Under the pieces are notes generated by a model, which was given only the letters and a program-made list of their open reading frames with translations, was not told the DNA's origin and ran no database searches. Both the position numbers and the translations under genes were made by a program. From positions 956,501 to 1,020,500 of the forward strand of contig JAIGNY010001856.1 in NCBI GenBank assembly GCA_020152595.1: DNA of 64,000 bases, read 5' to 3'. The DNA is from Chiridota heheva. Its lineage: Eukaryota; Echinodermata; Holothuroidea; Apodida; Chiridotidae. Positions 53,031 through 64,000 of the stretch are shown piece after piece (positions within the stretch are counted from its first letter, which is position 1; every line of letters starts with the position of its first letter).

Positions 53031-54890
53031 TTTGTTTGTTATAAAAATGACATTCCTCACATCAATAGCAATTAAAATATTTGTGTCTGGCATGAAAGAA
53101 AAGTCAACGAATAGGATCCCTCGCCTCAACAGAAGTTGAAAAATTAGGTGTCTTGGGCATAAAAACCAATACAAACAATTAATAAATGCTAACTCAAATA
53201 GAGGAAACGAAGACATATGGTAATCTTTAAATGAATCTGCTATAAGACACTCATTTTGAAAGAATTTGAAATCGAGTGTCTTGGGCATAAATAGAAATAT
53301 AAAGAAGTGCTGGCTTGAATATAGAGAGAAAGCATAAAAGACTGGCCCTATCCGATTTATACGGAAAAATATCATCAACTTAATTGTGGCGGGGCGACAG
53401 GTGGCAGGCGACATGTGGCGGGGCGACAGGGATTAATTGTATGTGGGACATGTGGCGGGGTGTCATCTGGACTTCAGTTGTGGTGGAATGGCAGATCTGG
53501 ATTTCATGTGTGATTGCATGTAGTACATAGGGTGTGGGATGGCATGTTGGACAAAGGTGTATTATCAGTAACGAGGAGATTTGTATCGTTTGCAGTCTAG
53601 GTAAAGGTATATGGGACAGGTAGCGATTTTGCCATAAATATTTTCGTTTTAATATTCTGAACTTTTCATTAACAAATATCTATCAGAAATTTCCACTCGT
53701 TTCTGAGATATTCAAGAGAAAATGAAATATTAAGCCCCAAGAAACAAACAGCTGGACTTCCACTATTAAAAAAAGGTGTGTGACGTAAGAATAAGGACAC
53801 AGGCCTACAATGCATAACTTCCACAGTGACTGTGTCACACTCACCTAGGCTATTTTAAAAGATTGTCTCATTGAATCAGAATATTGCTTACTTAGGGATA
53901 TGCTACCTATTTTAGGACATTTTCTCCTGGATAAAGAGGAAATATCGACTCAAGTTTGGACCCATTATTCTTTTATGATTGGCGAACTCCACTTGTTACA
54001 TTAGGCTGTAAGTATTACTGTATGGTACATTGCAACTTTTACATAATGTTAGTGTTGTACTGTCCTATCCTTACATCACAACAAACCCAATACATAATGA
54101 GCATACATTTGGAGACCTAAAACTATGCCAGATTTTTCATATTTTGAGTGTTTATAAGGGCATTTGTAGAAATGTATGCAAAGTGGTTGCTACTTGTCCA
54201 TATACCTTTAATCATACATTAAGCAATATTGTTTGGCATAATTTTGCTTACACTCACATTTTTCATGCTGCTTGATACGTTTTTTTAATGAATTGGAAGC
54301 TAGATTACAATCCAGGATGTAGGCTTGGGAATGTGTGGGGGTTGCGGTGGGTTCCGGCTGGGGAGGGGGTAAAGGCTGAATGATATAATGAAAACTAACA
54401 GACATTTTGCACTTTCAATGACTGAAAAATATCGCATCATGCTACAAAGATGCCTGATATTTTAACCTTTTATTGACAGGAAAGTCTGGACCTTTGTTTG
54501 TGGTTCAAAGCACAGAACTGAGAGGCATTTTATTGATAAAGCTCTCATGCTGAAAGAGGCATTTTATTAACATGAACAAATTCCTCTCTATAGGAGAATT
54601 GGTCAAAATTGCCTGAAGCATCCAGACTGTCAATTTTACACTATACTGCACAAGCCACCAGCTTGCCTGACCAGTATGCAATCCAATCCCCTGCTCATCA
54701 TCTGCACTCATGTAACTTGTGCATGGGTGCACTTTCAGCATGCAATCCAATCCTCGGTTCATTGTCCTCACTTCTGCTTGGGTGCACTTTCAATATGTGG
54801 CCACACAACACTGTGACTGTCTATGGTTTTCATCACTGGAAATTACATAATGGTAACAGAGAGTTTCTTTGTTATGAGTGTAAACAAGCT
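53031..54890. other. Intergenic sequence
   Basis: A GC-rich patch with repeated GTGGCGGGGCGACAG words at about 53387-53430. Open frames such as 53013-53414 minus and 54609-54908 plus show no family motif. The rest is featureless. Confidence 0.35.
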
Positions 54891-54894
54891 GGTC

Positions 54895-56060
54895 ATAACA
54901 TAACATAACAAGATGACGGGCTAAGAAGGGTGAATTACCCCATAAAAAGCCCAAACCAACATCACCATCACAAAAAAAAAAATCATAGATGCCCAGGGTT
55001 GGTAAAGAACTTATCAATGGTTGACTTAAAAATTGTGAACAGAATTGGAGCTAACTACCCACTCAGGCAAACTATTCCACTCATTTAACAACTCTTTGCG
55101 AAAAGCTAAAACGCCGAATATCTATCCGTGAGAACACTTTGGTCAACTTCAAACTGTTACCACGTGCTACATGAGGATTAGCTAAAACATGCAAGAAATT
55201 ACAGGAAGTCAAAGCATCACTACCAGATAGGAATTTAAAAACCTGAATCATATCGCCACGTACTCTTCTCAACTCGAGCGTGGTCAAACCAAGAATTCGC
55301 AACCTAGATTTATGAGAGATTCCTTACTTCGGAAATAAGTCTAGTGGCTCTTTACTGAACCTGCTCCAAAATGAACTTATCCTTCTCATAAAAGGAACTC
55401 CAAGCCTGAATAGCATACTCAAGGTGAAGCCTGACTAACTGCTTATACAAATTAAGAAGAACCTCTCTACCAAAAAAAAAAAAAATTCTTCTATTCAAAC
55501 CAAGCATCCTATTTGCCCTTGCAACTGCTAAAGCACACTGTTTAGAATGCTTCAGATGACAACACCTAGATCCTTTTCTTGATCAACACCAAGTTTTGAA
55601 CCATTCATGCAGTAATCAAAAGCCAAATTGCTGACCAAAATGAATAACTTGGCATTTATCAACATTGAATGACATCTGCCACGTTTGGGACCAAGAAACT
55701 AACTTATCCAGATCAGTTTGCAACAGTGAAGAATCCATAGCATCATCGACAATCCTGTACAGCTTAGTGTCATCAGCAAATTGACAAATCCTGGAGTCAA
55801 GGGAAACATCAATATCATTAATGAAGTTTAAGAAATGAAGCGGACCTAATACAGAACCCTGAGGACCACTTGTAATCTTCTTCCATGGAGATACTTCACC
55901 ATTAATAACAACTCTTTGTGACCTGTCAATTAACCAAGAATTTATCCAACTGGCACTCTTTCCCTCCACACCAAGTGCTCTTGTTTTCAACACGAGCCTG
56001 CCTAACAGAACCTTATCAAATGCTTTTTGGAAGTCTACATAGATAACATCCACATTATGA
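54895..56060 (-). mobile_element. CR1/L2-like LINE, reverse-strand copy, 5'-truncated
   Basis: The same family as 27015-28622. On the minus strand from 56053: VIYVDFQKAFDKVLLGRLVL (first catalytic Asp), SQRVVINGEVSPWKK, SGPQGSVLGPLHFLNFINDI and QFADDTKLYR, then VDKCQVIHFGQQF to 55616. After frameshifts the C-terminal part ILGLTTLELRRVRGDMIQVF follows at 55081-55302. The 3' UTR (GGGCTTTTTATGGGGTAATT at about 54935-54955) ends in a TTATGTTATG tail near 54895. It retains the RT part deleted in the sister copy, but is itself broken. Confidence 0.9.
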
Positions 56061-56070
56061 CCAGAATCAA

Positions 56071-56146
56071 CTATACCGTAAGGCGGGTTGAGGTATCATT
56101 ATACCGGACTTTTTACATAAAAAGTCTGGTGTCGGGTACGGTATAG
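56071..56146. repeat. 76-bp inverted-repeat hairpin
   Basis: CTATACCGTA at 56071-56080 and TACGGTATAG at 56137-56146 are exact inverse complements. Inside, 56107-56126 reads GACTTTTTACATAAAAAGTC, a 9-bp stem with a 2-base loop. It sits directly at the truncated 5' end of the LINE copy. It may be a miniature inverted-repeat element or a target-site structure. Confidence 0.65.
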
Positions 56147-56149
56147 AAA

Positions 56150-56870
56150 AACGTTTCAGCATGATAAAGGTCAGGGTGGCTTCATTGTTTTCTGAGTTCC
56201 TGCATGGGTATACAAGTAACCTTGTTTGTAATGAACCACTCCATCAAGATAATTTGAGGCTTGTAGTAAGCGCATCCTTGAAAGTGCATCCTTGAAAGCT
56301 CAGGTAATTTTAGATATTTTCCTTGCTAACCCCATTACTGCATGTACTCCCCTCGATAAAACCCAGTCTCCATATAATCTTAGAAAAGTTTGAGCATGCG
56401 GTCGTTCCTACAGCTCTCATAAAGTAGGCTTTAACCCCCTCCCTGAGTCTCTCTCAGTAACTTTCTTTCATGATGCGTCACATTCTTTCTTGGTTTCGAT
56501 ATACCTTGTTATAAATTGATCTTTCATACAAAATACGTTCTCATTTTCAATTTCCTGGCTGCATATTACACACAGTAATATCATCTCCAGAGGATTGATC
56601 ACTTTCCAAATTATCACAAAACCTGGGAAATGGAGAGGGGGTCGTTTGCTTGTGCAAATCCCTCTTTATTGGCTGCGAGGTATGATGCATGGAAATGATT
56701 TTCATATCGATGTGTTCAATGTTCTTGGTTGTCTTATAACTGCTTAATGAATACGTGTTTGGTTATTGGCATCTCATGAATGAATGGACAAAGAACAACC
56801 CACACATATTACAGTATATATTAAATGATAAGTTCCGATGTACCCGGAGATTTCGTCCCTTAGAAAATAT
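56150..56870. other. Sequence between LINE copy and gypsy element
   Basis: No gene recognised. Confidence 0.35.
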
Positions 56871-56875
56871 GACGT

Positions 56876-56983
56876 CACTCCCTGGAGTGTCCTCAAAATG
56901 GTCACTCCCTGGAGTGTCCTCAAAATGGTCACTCCCTGGAGTGTCCTCAAAATGGTCACTCCCTGGAGTGTCCTTAAAATGGT
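56876..56983. repeat. 27-bp tandem repeat, 4 copies
   Basis: Unit ACTCCCTGGAGTGTCCTCAA followed by AATGGTC. It ends exactly where similarity to Ty3/gypsy reverse transcriptase begins. Confidence 0.93.
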
Positions 56984-59900
56984 TCTACCTCAGGTGTCAT
57001 CATTTCTACTGGCATACCATCAGGGTTTCATGCATCCAAGTAGCAGACCACTCACAGCATTCGTTACTCAATGGGGACTCTATGAGTGGGTCCGCATACC
57101 ATTTGGCCTCAAAAATGCACCTATTGTATTTCAGGGATGTATGGAAAACACACTGGAAGGTTTGAACCACAACATTTGCATCACCTACTTAGACGATGTA
57201 CTGGTGTACAGCTCTACTTTCGAGGAACAGGTTGAAAGATTACGAACAGTACTCCACAGGATGAGACAATATGGAATGAAACTCCGTCCCAGCAAATGTA
57301 AATTGTTCCAAAAAGAAGTGAAATATCTTGGAAGAATTGTTTCAGCTGAAGTGTACAGAGCAGATTCCAGCGATGTTGAAGCTCTAAAAGACAGAACACC
57401 GAAAACAGTTGGCGAAGTGCGACAAATTCTGGGACTTATCGGCTCACACCGTCATTACATTCCAAATTTTTCAAAGATAGTCAAACCTTTGTATGAGCTG
57501 TTGAGGAAACCTGATCCCAAAGTTGCAACAATACCTGAAAGACAATTCAAGAAAAAGTCAAGATTAACAGAAAGAAACGTAACAACCAAACACCATCCAG
57601 ATCGCCCGTAATGTGGACTGAATGGCACAGGCAAATATTGGGTAAGCTGATTGATTACATGATTACACCACCAATCATGGGCTTCCCAGACTTCTCCCTG
57701 CCATTTGTGTTATATACGGATGCGTCAAACGAAGGCCTCGGAGCTATTTTGTACCAGAAGCAAGGAAACGATATGAAGGTGATTGGATATGGCTCCAGAA
57801 CACTATCCACTGCAGAAAAGAATTATCATCTTCACTCCAGAAAGCTGGATATGTTGGCTTTTAAATGGGCCGTTACAGAACAGTTTCAGAACTTTTTGTA
57901 CTATGCACCATTCTTCACAGCTCTCATGGATAACAACCTTCTTACCTATGTCATGACCTCAGCATGGCTCAATGCAACTGGCCAAAGGTGGGTTGCCCAG
58001 CCATCAGATTACAATTTCAGTTCGTTACTTTCCAGGGAAAGTCAATAAAGAAGCAGATGCTTTTTCTAGACTCCCAAGAAATATTGATGACTTCTCAGAC
58101 CAATACACAAAAGAAGTTTCTCCTGCAGAGATGTCGGCAGTGATAGAAGCAGTAATGGCCCAGAGAGATGGAGAGGTTGCTTGGATTGAGGCAGTCACAG
58201 TGAATCCAGGCATCCCAGAATTAGCTGGTGCTCCACCTATTGAATCCTTCACTGCAAGGATATTTTGGAAGCTCAACACAATGACCCAGTCATTCGACCA
58301 GTATTGGGATTCAAGAATGTGGACAAAAGACCCATCTCCAAGGAATATTAGACAACTCCCAAAAAGTGTATCAAATTTGTTGCGTGAATAGAAGGAGCTG
58401 GTGTTGGACGACAATGGTATCCTTTACAGGCAGACAACAGTGCGAAAACAATTAGTGCTCCCCAAATGCTTCCGCCATTTGGTGTATAAGGAATTTCACC
58501 AGGAAATAAGACATGTGGGATCTGAGAGAGTGACGGCTCTGGGAAGAGACAGATTTTTCTTGCCGAAAATGCAAATAGAAATTAGGCATTTCACTATGAA
58601 AGTTTGCCCATTTGTGATGCAGAAGAAACCAAATAGACGAAACAAAGCTCTTTTATCACCAATTACGACAAGCCAACCATTTGAACTGATCAACATTGAT
58701 TTCCTGCACTTAAAGAGAAGAGGTGGTGGTTTTGAATACATACTCGTGATTATCAACCACTTTACCAAGTTTAGCCAAGCATACCCCACTCGTAGCAAGT
58801 CAGCCAAGACAGCGGCAGACAAAATTTTCAATAACTTTATTCTGCGGTTTAGATTCCCACAGCGGATTAACCATGACCAAAGTGGGGAATTCAGAATAGA
58901 CTCTTCAAGAAATTACACGAATACTCAAAGATTTTGTCATCACGCACAACCCCTTAACATCCAGAGGGGAACGGACAGGCCGCACGCAACAACCGAACAC
59001 TTCAGTCCATGTTGCATACCCTACCAGTCACAAAAGTCAAACTGTAAGGACTCCCTGAACAAAATTGTACATGCCTACAACTGTACGCGCCACAACATTC
59101 GAGGGTTTCCCCATTCTTCCTCTTATTTAAAAAATCATTACGACTACCAGCTGATCTCATGTTTAGACTATCTTTGAACGAGCCCACAGCCAAGAACCCC
59201 ACGGAACTTGCTGAAAGATGGAGGAACCAAATGAAAGAAGCCTTCGCCCTTGCGAGCAAGAGAACCAAACAATCAGGAGTCAAAAACAAAACTTATTACG
59301 ACAAGAAAACAAACTGGTCTTCAGGTAGGCGATAGGGTCTTTGTGCGTAACTTTTTGCCAATTTGGGAGGTTCAAGCAAGTTAAAGTCCTTTTGGGAAGA
59401 TGTGGTACATGTGGTTGTGAAACAGATGAATCCAGACTCGCCCGTTTACGAAGTGCAACCCAAAAAGGGAAATTGAAGGCTTCTAGTGGTTCATCGTAAT
59501 TTCCTTCTCCCGTGTGACTTCACTCAGCTGAAATCTCTTCCTCCGTTTAAGAATAACCCAGTAGAGGCTCAACAGGTGATTAATACTAAACCCACGATAA
59601 CCAAGGCAGCAGCAGCAGAAAGTTGTAGTGCAGTGGACAGTGAATCGGAGATCCCTTCCCCCCTTACATCGCCGAGCACCAAAATTTCAGGAGACCCAAG
59701 AAGGAAGTGCATTTGACTCTTCACCAGATCAGCATAAAGAACCACCCTCAGAGTCTAACACCATGGGTACTAGTGATACTGACAATCAACCAACTAGCAA
59801 CACCCTACTGCCACCAGAGAAAGAAGTTCTTACAGTACTTCGACACCAGAACTAGAACGACCTATCCTGGCAAATAAAGAATCCTATGGAAACACACACC

Positions 59901-60133
59901 CCACGAGGAACCGGCGTCCTGTAACAAGGTTGCAATATGACTGACCAGGTATTCAGCAGTACCACAACCCACAGATTGATGCTCTCTACGATACTAGAAG
60001 CAGTCTGTTCCCAGGATCATCCCAACAATGGTATGGACCACTGCACCTACCCACCGTGGGATATGAAATGAACTTACTCCAGTGGCTGCTGCACAGCCAG
60101 CAGTACCAACAACAACCACATCTATTAGAGTGA
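56984..60133 (+). mobile_element. Ty3/gypsy-type LTR retrotransposon pol, 5'-truncated and decayed
   Basis: RT starts in mid-domain with [20 protein letters not shown], then [11 protein letters not shown] and [12 protein letters not shown] (catalytic DD) and a thumb/connection to 57608 (stop). RNase H follows from about 57655 with VLYTDASNEGLGAILYQ, a frameshift at about 58010, and RYFPGKVNKEADAFSRLP. There is a stop at 58389-58391, then integrase: the H2C2 zinc finger has HQEIRHVG but the second Cys is lost (VCPFVMQ), and the core has NIDFLHL and a changed second Asp motif (NHDQSGEF). Further frameshifts follow to about 59200. A C-terminal tail continues through 59860 to a stop at 60131-60133. 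Gag, protease and a 5' LTR are missing. No function is expected. Confidence 0.9.
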
Positions 60134-60783
60134 TGTTGAGAACGTGACCCTTAGAGTGAGAATATCAAGTATGAAGGTAACTGATGCGAGTGAAATGGGT
60201 TGACAGCTTGTTTGTGTGATAATTGTGTGATACCCATTTAAGCACTGGTGTGATAAAATATTTTGTTTGTTGAGTATTCATTGGTGAAGATACAGAGTAT
60301 CTAGAGTATCAATTTCTGTGGAATTGCGCAATTCCTTGTTGAAACTGATCTCGAACAGTCACAATTATGGGAAGAAACTGTAATGACTCGTCTAAGGATT
60401 ATTCCTAATCAATGAATTATCATACTCGTATTTTCCCTACACCGGTTCCTATCACTAACGTTACCAGGATAACCATACGTCAACAGTATTTTCTGTAATT
60501 TATCAAAACAAACCTTTAAGGGACAACGGAAGATATGATCGGACTTTTGTAAATAATTGTACAAAATTTGATAGACTAGGTTAGATAGAAGAAAATGACC
60601 TATACATGACCCTCCAGTAATGCAACATTTTCAAATGATGCCAATTACCTTAAAATTGGGCACTCATTTTCTTGCAGGGGAGTGTGTGAAGGGTCTCAAA
60701 TAAATTGGGGTATAATTTTCAAAAATCCCTTTGCAAAATGGAATGATCCGCTTGGTAGCTGAAACAGCCAAGGAGCCTGCTGG

Positions 60784-60852
60784 CACACCTGTTTCAAGAA
60801 ATACAAAGTCAGCAGTATATTATACAAGTGGATTTTCTTTTCTTCTATCTGA
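60784..60852. repeat. Direct repeat, copy 1
   Basis: ACACCTG, then TTCAAGAAATACAAAGTCAG and TTTTCTTTTCTTCTATCTGA at the end. Nearly identical to 61581-61648. Confidence 0.9.
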
Positions 60853-61580
60853 GAGGTATGTAGCTTCCATTTACTTTTGCTTTTAGATGTGTATAACCAG
60901 GTAACTTCCTAGATGCTTATGATGTAGTTTTAATTGTTCAACTTGCTGTTCATCACTCGTATTTCAAGAGATTCACCAACTAGACCTACAGCAAGCATCA
61001 TTCTCTGAAACAGCAGCAGTACCACATGCATGTTATATACCAGAGGTTTATACTGGTTAAAGTAACAGCTCCCTGGTCACACAGGGGTAGCGTATTGGCA
61101 CCATAGCAGACTCCTGAGGAGGCAATACTGTGGTGGTGAAATTTAATTAATGAAAGGATTGATCCATTATTCTGTAGAAACCTAGGATTTTCCTAAAATT
61201 AATGCGCACAGATAGTGATGCTTACTCATGATTGGTCAGCTCTCAGTAACCATGACTACCATCACAATAATGAGATTTCTAGGCTTGCAGAGTAGGAATA
61301 TTATATTAAAGTTCATATTGCTAGTTTTAACTAAATCTTGGTGAACTGTTTACGTGAAGAAAGGTTGGAATAAGAGTTTTAGTGGTACGGCTGTGTGTGA
61401 TCATTTTTGAGAGAAGTGTTAGTATGTTGGTTTGTGCGTGAGTGAGTCAGAATGTGAGTGTGTGTGTCGGAATAAGTATATGCGTGAAAGTCAGAAGCAA
61501 GTCAGTGATGTATGATCGAAGATGCTATGTAAGATGCCTTATCCATCGCGGTTGTGTAATGAACCATGTACATGTATAAA

Positions 61581-61648
61581 ACACCTGATTCAAGAAATAC
61601 AAAGTCAGCAGTATATTATACAAGTGGATTTTCTTTTCTTCTATCTGA
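61581..61648. repeat. Direct repeat, copy 2
   Basis: Second copy of the 60784-60852 segment, 796 bases downstream, preceded by TATAAAAC. Confidence 0.9.
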
Positions 61649-61660
61649 CAGAAGGGTTAC

Positions 61661-62396
61661 ATGCATACATAACAAAATAAATAAACATAACTGAAAAAGG
61701 AGGAAAAAAGAAGTATAATACTTATTAATCAATTCCTCCAAATCAATTCACATACAAAAATTCAAATCAATATTAGAATGGCTGGAAAGAAAAGGAAAAG
61801 GGGGAGAGAGAGAGGGGAAAAAAAAGAACAAAAATCAAACATCTACAGTAATATATTAATTTTAGGTTATGTTTGGCAATTTACTAAGTGAGATTTAATT
61901 AATTTTTCCTGATACTATTTTCTGAAAATATTAATGTTATTGCAGTTGGTAATGTTTTCATCACATGTGTCCCACACTTTAAACCTAGTGATAGAAATGC
62001 AGTGTTGCTTTTTGGTTGGTCGGACATATTTCTGTTTAAATTTATTCTTATATTTTGTATTATAACTGTAGTTAGTAGAGTTTAAAAAAAAAATATTAAA
62101 AAAATAAGAGATTACATGGCTGGCAATGGCAATGACACATGAAAAGCCTTATACATAAAATAGCGGTCTTCAGTTCAATAATCTGGAAGAGAGTCAATAA
62201 TCTCATACTATAGAATAATTTAGAAGAAATTGGAAATTAGTAGTTTGATTTCAGTCATTTCTTTACTCACATCTCTCTGATTTGTAATTTTGTTTTCTAA
62301 TTCTTTTGCTATTAGGTATAGGTAATTTTCAATTAATCTTTCTGCAATAATATTGACAACTTTCTTCTTAACATACAGTAACATAAAATAAAAAAA
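61661..62396. other. AT-rich intergenic sequence
   Basis: Purine-rich GGGAGAGAGAGAGGGG near 61801 and A-rich runs. No gene seen. Confidence 0.4.
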
Positions 62397-62450
62397 AGGG
62401 TTATAGTCACCCACAAAAAGCCCAAACTAACCATCACTACCGCCACAACA
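62397..62450 (-). mobile_element. 3' UTR fragment of the CR1-like LINE family
   Basis: CCCACAAAAAGCCCAAACTA ACCATCAC matches, on the minus strand, the 3' UTR of the copies at 27015 and 54895 (GGGCTTTTTGTGGGTGACT). No coding part remains. Confidence 0.65.
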
Positions 62451-62569
62451 GAAAAATACAGACAAAAACAACCTTTAAAAAAGGGCTGTCATGGCATTTT
62501 TGTTTGTTTGGATTGATTGTAATAAAGCAGTAACGTGTCTCAGGGAGCTATTGGGGGCTTAGCCTCCCC

Positions 62570-62682
62570 CTCACCTCCCAAAATTCTGTGAAAGTCATAA
62601 ATGTAATTAACTCAACTATTATGCCCCTCACCTCCCAAAATTCTGTGAAAGCCATAAATGTAATTAACTCAACTATTATATG
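62570..62682. repeat. 57-bp tandem duplication
   Basis: Two near-identical copies of the segment with CCTCACCTCCCAAAATTCTG and CATAAATGTAATTAACTCAA, differing at GTCAT/GCCAT. Confidence 0.93.
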
Positions 62683-62940
62683 AAGCATGTGTGGAATTTT
62701 TGCAATCATATTAAATGAGCTATCGTTAATTTTCGACCTTAACTCCTCCCATTTTCGACCAAACATCTTTAATTTTGGCACCAAAATCTCTAATATTGAC
62801 CCAAAAATGTGCACTTTGGGATAAAAAGCGTTAGGCTTTTATCAAAAATTCAATTTCAATCTTGGGCCAAAATTTTAAAGGGCCACAATCTACAACCAAA
62901 AACCTTTGGATACGGAGGTGAAGTTCTTATTATCAGGGCC

Positions 62941-63130
62941 ATGCGCGCATGGGAGCAATACTGCACCTCCTCTCTCAATCCCAGCTTTCTGGCATTTAGT
63001 TCTTGTGTTTCTCTCAATCTCCCCATTTTCTTTCCTTCCTACCTCTGGAATGACCTAACCTCTCAGGCACAATTTGACCGGGCCCTTGCTGTCGTGGTGC
63101 CGTTAAGCCCCCATCAAACAAACAAACATA
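62941..63130 (+). mobile_element. I/Nimb-type LINE tail fragment
   Basis: Ends GCTGTCGTGGTGCCGTTAAG followed by a CAAACAAACAAAC tail, the same end style as 1171-1228. The upstream 120 bases may be its 3' UTR. The 127-codon open frame over it has no motif. Confidence 0.5.
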
Positions 63131-63572
63131 ATGAATTTTCAAAGCAATACAATTTTAAAATAAGCCTTTATCTTTTTGCCCATGCTACTTGAAAAAAACA
63201 TGGGAAATTTTCGGGAATTCTCCTTGAATTTACAGGAATTTTTCTTTATTTTCAGAAAATTTTATTTTATTTTCAAGAAAATTTTCTTTAATTTCTTCGA
63301 AATTTTCATGAATTTTATTTAAAGTAATCTTCATCAATTTTCAGCAAATCTTCATTTTCCAAGAAATTTCCTGCAAGTTTGTGAAATTTTAAATTTCAGG
63401 AAAATTTCTTCAATTTTCAGAATTTTTTTTTTCACTTTCCAGAAAAACACTGTAAATTTTGAGAAATTTTCAGGAACTGTTGCCAAAATCGACAAAATTT
63501 CAATTTGATGTTAATAATTTCACAATTTGTCATCAAAATAAAGAATGCAAGCAGGAAACCCTTTTTGGGAAA
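63131..63572. other. Low-complexity TTTTC/GAAATT-rich stretch
   Basis: Repeated words such as GGAATTTT, GAAAATTTT and TTTCAGG. No gene. Confidence 0.5.
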
Positions 63573-63672
63573 GCCTCTAACTCATACGTGCCTCTGTCAG
63601 TCTGTCCTCCCTAATCTGAAACCTCTAACTCATACGTGCCTCTGTCAGTCTGTCCTCCCTAATCTGAAACCA
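63573..63672. repeat. 48-bp tandem duplication
   Basis: Two copies of CCTCTAACTCATACGTGCCT and CTGTCAGTCTGTCCTCCCTA, with a partial third. Confidence 0.93.
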
Positions 63673-64000
63673 GCCCTCTGTCAGTTCTCTTAAAATGAAA
63701 AGCAAAGAAAGATGTAGGTATGATTTATCATAAAATAGAATAGTAAAATAAATAAAGACGCCATAAATAATAGACTGGCCCCTGCTAAAAACAAGAAAGA
63801 ACACCTGCTTCCTTATGCTATGTAAAATCAATAATAATCATCGCCATTGATAATGATAACCTAATCTTAAACGTAATAATCAATACAAGAAATAATCATA
63901 TCTGTATTTCCACGTTTGCTAGTATGCTAAAACAATTGTAAATATTCCTTCTTTTCCCAACTGCTCAAACACTAAGGATTGAAATGCTTTACCGCCAGAC
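63673..64000. other. AT-rich window end
   Basis: Nothing recognised. Confidence 0.4.

Larger units (their letters stand above)
60134..61660. other. Sequence after gypsy pol, with a 60-bp direct duplication
   Basis: It could include a 3' LTR starting at or near the TGT at 60134, but no second copy is present to prove it. Contains the direct repeats at 60784 and 61581 and a TATAAAA word at about 61575. Confidence 0.35.

Noticed and set aside
56984-60133. An active gypsy element
   Set aside because: It lacks gag, protease and the first half of RT, and has several frameshifts and stops and a lost zinc-finger cysteine.

Overview
This is an invertebrate animal genome window, not a prokaryotic one: genes are split by GT-AG introns, most of the sequence is AT-rich and repetitive, and it carries three kinds of animal retroelement (CR1/L2-like LINEs, an I/Nimb-like LINE with RNase H, and a Ty3/gypsy element). 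The one host gene I can reconstruct is a PncA-type nicotinamidase with an N-terminal EF-hand region, the layout of Drosophila Naam. Mammals lack this enzyme and recycle nicotinamide through NAMPT, so a non-vertebrate animal is likely. A marine deuterostome such as an echinoderm, hemichordate or lancelet would fit the repeat types, but I cannot fix the phylum.

The nicotinamidase gene lies on the + strand from 3698 (possibly 2270) to 48170. It has six well-supported coding exons plus a last short one, about 300 codons spread over about 45 kb. The catalytic Asp, Lys and Cys and the four metal ligands are all present. The last part of the exon at 41959-42271 carries a one-base frame error, so the protein is either truncated near residue 275 or the assembly has an indel.

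The striking feature is the introns. All of the large ones are filled by one or more private tandem arrays, each with its own unit: 34, 18, 26 and 45 bp in the intron 3816-12589; a giant 54-bp satellite of about 230 copies (13951-26477) plus 102- and 35-bp arrays in 12647-31286; a 46-bp array of about 86 copies in 32456-36838; 52-, 37- and 47-bp arrays in 36968-41958; a 15-bp array and two inverted 70-bp arrays in 42272-48107. Together these make roughly 27.6 kb, about 60% of the gene. The 52-bp array starts exactly on an exon-intron junction and repeats its 5' splice site about 21 times. The 46-bp unit resembles the 5' half of a tRNA and carries AP-1-like sites. The inverted 70-bp arrays form a foldback element ending 28 bases before the last 3' splice site.

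Outside the gene: 1-1230 holds the 3' end of an I/Nimb-type LINE. 48171-54890 is mostly unannotated sequence with a 3' UTR, an AGCT-rich repeat cluster and dispersed repeat fragments. 54895-56060 is a second, reverse-strand copy of the CR1-like LINE also found at 27022-28622. 56980-60133 is a decayed Ty3/gypsy pol gene. 60134-64000 holds small direct duplications and LINE tails. No rRNA, complete tRNA gene, CRISPR array or bacterial gene was seen.
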